Source: Bacteroidota bacterium
Lineage (GTDB): Bacteria > Bacteroidota > Bacteroidia > Flavobacteriales > Flavobacteriaceae
Direction of reading: 5' to 3'
Length of the DNA: 5,614 bases
Assembly: GCA_023457535.1 (NCBI GenBank)
Contig: JAEWLN010000189.1
Coordinates: 1-5,614 of the forward strand
The translations under genes were made by a program, and so were the position numbers. Under the pieces are notes generated by a model. That model worked only from the letters and a program-made list of their open reading frames with translations. It was not told where the DNA came from and ran no database searches. Below are positions 5,309 through 5,614 of this stretch, piece after piece; positions within the stretch are counted from its first letter, which is position 1; every line of letters starts with the position of its first letter.

Positions 5309-5614
5309 ATGAACCAGCTGTTACAAACTCCTATCGAATACCTCAAAAGCGTTGGCCCTAACCGCGGGGCGTTGCTGCGCAAGGAAATCGGCGTGCACAC
5401 CTATGCAGATCTGGTGACGTTCTACCCCAACCGTTACATAGACCGCACGCGATACTACAAGGTCAATGAATTGCGCGAACATCCGGCCGAAGTGCAGCTC
5501 GTCGGGAAAATCATCCACCTCAAAACCGTCGAAGCCAAACGCGGCAAACGGCTCGTGGCCACATTTACTGATGAAACAGGTACGATGGAACTCGTGTGGT
5601 TCCAAGGTCATAAA
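5309..5614 (+). CDS. recG: ATP-dependent DNA helicase RecG, N-terminal fragment
   Basis: The first 102 codons are present and open to the window edge. The protein begins MNQLLQTPIEYLKSVGP and continues with the hallmarks of the RecG N-terminus: the helix-hairpin-helix-like SVGPNRGALLRKEIG (14-28), then the motif FYPNRYIDRT (38-47), then the start of the OB-fold wedge domain (about 60-102, VQLVGKIIHLKTVEAKRGKR), which in RecG splits branched DNA at the fork. FTDETGTMELVWFQG (86-100) fits the wedge domain of this family. RecG regresses stalled replication forks and processes Holliday junctions and R-loops; the helicase motor lies beyond the window. The ATG at 5309 puts LLQTPIEYLKSVGP right at the start, as in homologues. 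No Shine-Dalgarno is visible. The gene is divergent from the aminopeptidase operon across a 243-bp gap that holds promoter candidates, motif copies and a G-run tract. Confidence 0.95.
   Translation, partial: MNQLLQTPIEYLKSVGPNRGALLRKEIGVHTYADLVTFYPNRYIDRTRYYKVNELREHPAEVQLVGKIIHLKTVEAKRGKRLVATFTDETGTMELVWFQGHK

Noticed and set aside
5137..5361. Open frame through the gap upstream of recG
   Set aside because: It reads through the G-run tract and into recG in the wrong frame; the composition is not protein-like.

Overview
The window looks like ordinary chromosome from a Bacteroidetes bacterium, most likely a Flavobacteriaceae member with a fairly GC-rich coding fraction. The reasons are the style of the RecG and UvrD/PcrA N-termini, the TAnnTTTG-like promoter elements, the lack of clear Shine-Dalgarno sequences, the signal peptide ending SFA-Q, and AT-rich gaps between GC-richer genes. 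This placement is from memory of the families, not from a search.

Layout from left to right: the 5' end of a uvrD/pcrA-type DNA helicase gene (minus strand, running off the left edge); a TSUP/TauE-SafE family membrane permease (minus); a small single-span membrane protein of unknown function (plus), divergent from the permease; a bidirectional-looking terminator in the convergent gap; a patatin-like phospholipase and, upstream of it, a secreted M1 zinc aminopeptidase, both on the minus strand and separated by only 2 bp, so almost certainly one operon read aminopeptidase then patatin; a 243-bp divergent gap; and the 5' end of recG (plus, running off the right edge).

The genes do not form an obvious pathway. 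Two are DNA repair/recombination enzymes (UvrD/PcrA, RecG), one is a putative anion exporter/importer, and the M1-patatin pair combines periplasmic peptide breakdown with a cytosolic lipid hydrolase. No mobile element, CRISPR array, tRNA, rRNA or defence system was seen.

The most interesting signals are non-coding. A short palindromic motif, core ACAGATTTTCTGT, occurs five times (two copies identical over 18 bp, three degenerate). Every copy lies in a gap holding the 5' end of a gene; none was seen in the convergent gap or inside genes. The gap between the M1 gene and recG also carries nine runs of three or more G on one strand within 91 bp, with one motif copy embedded in it. Neither is explained by the annotated genes.
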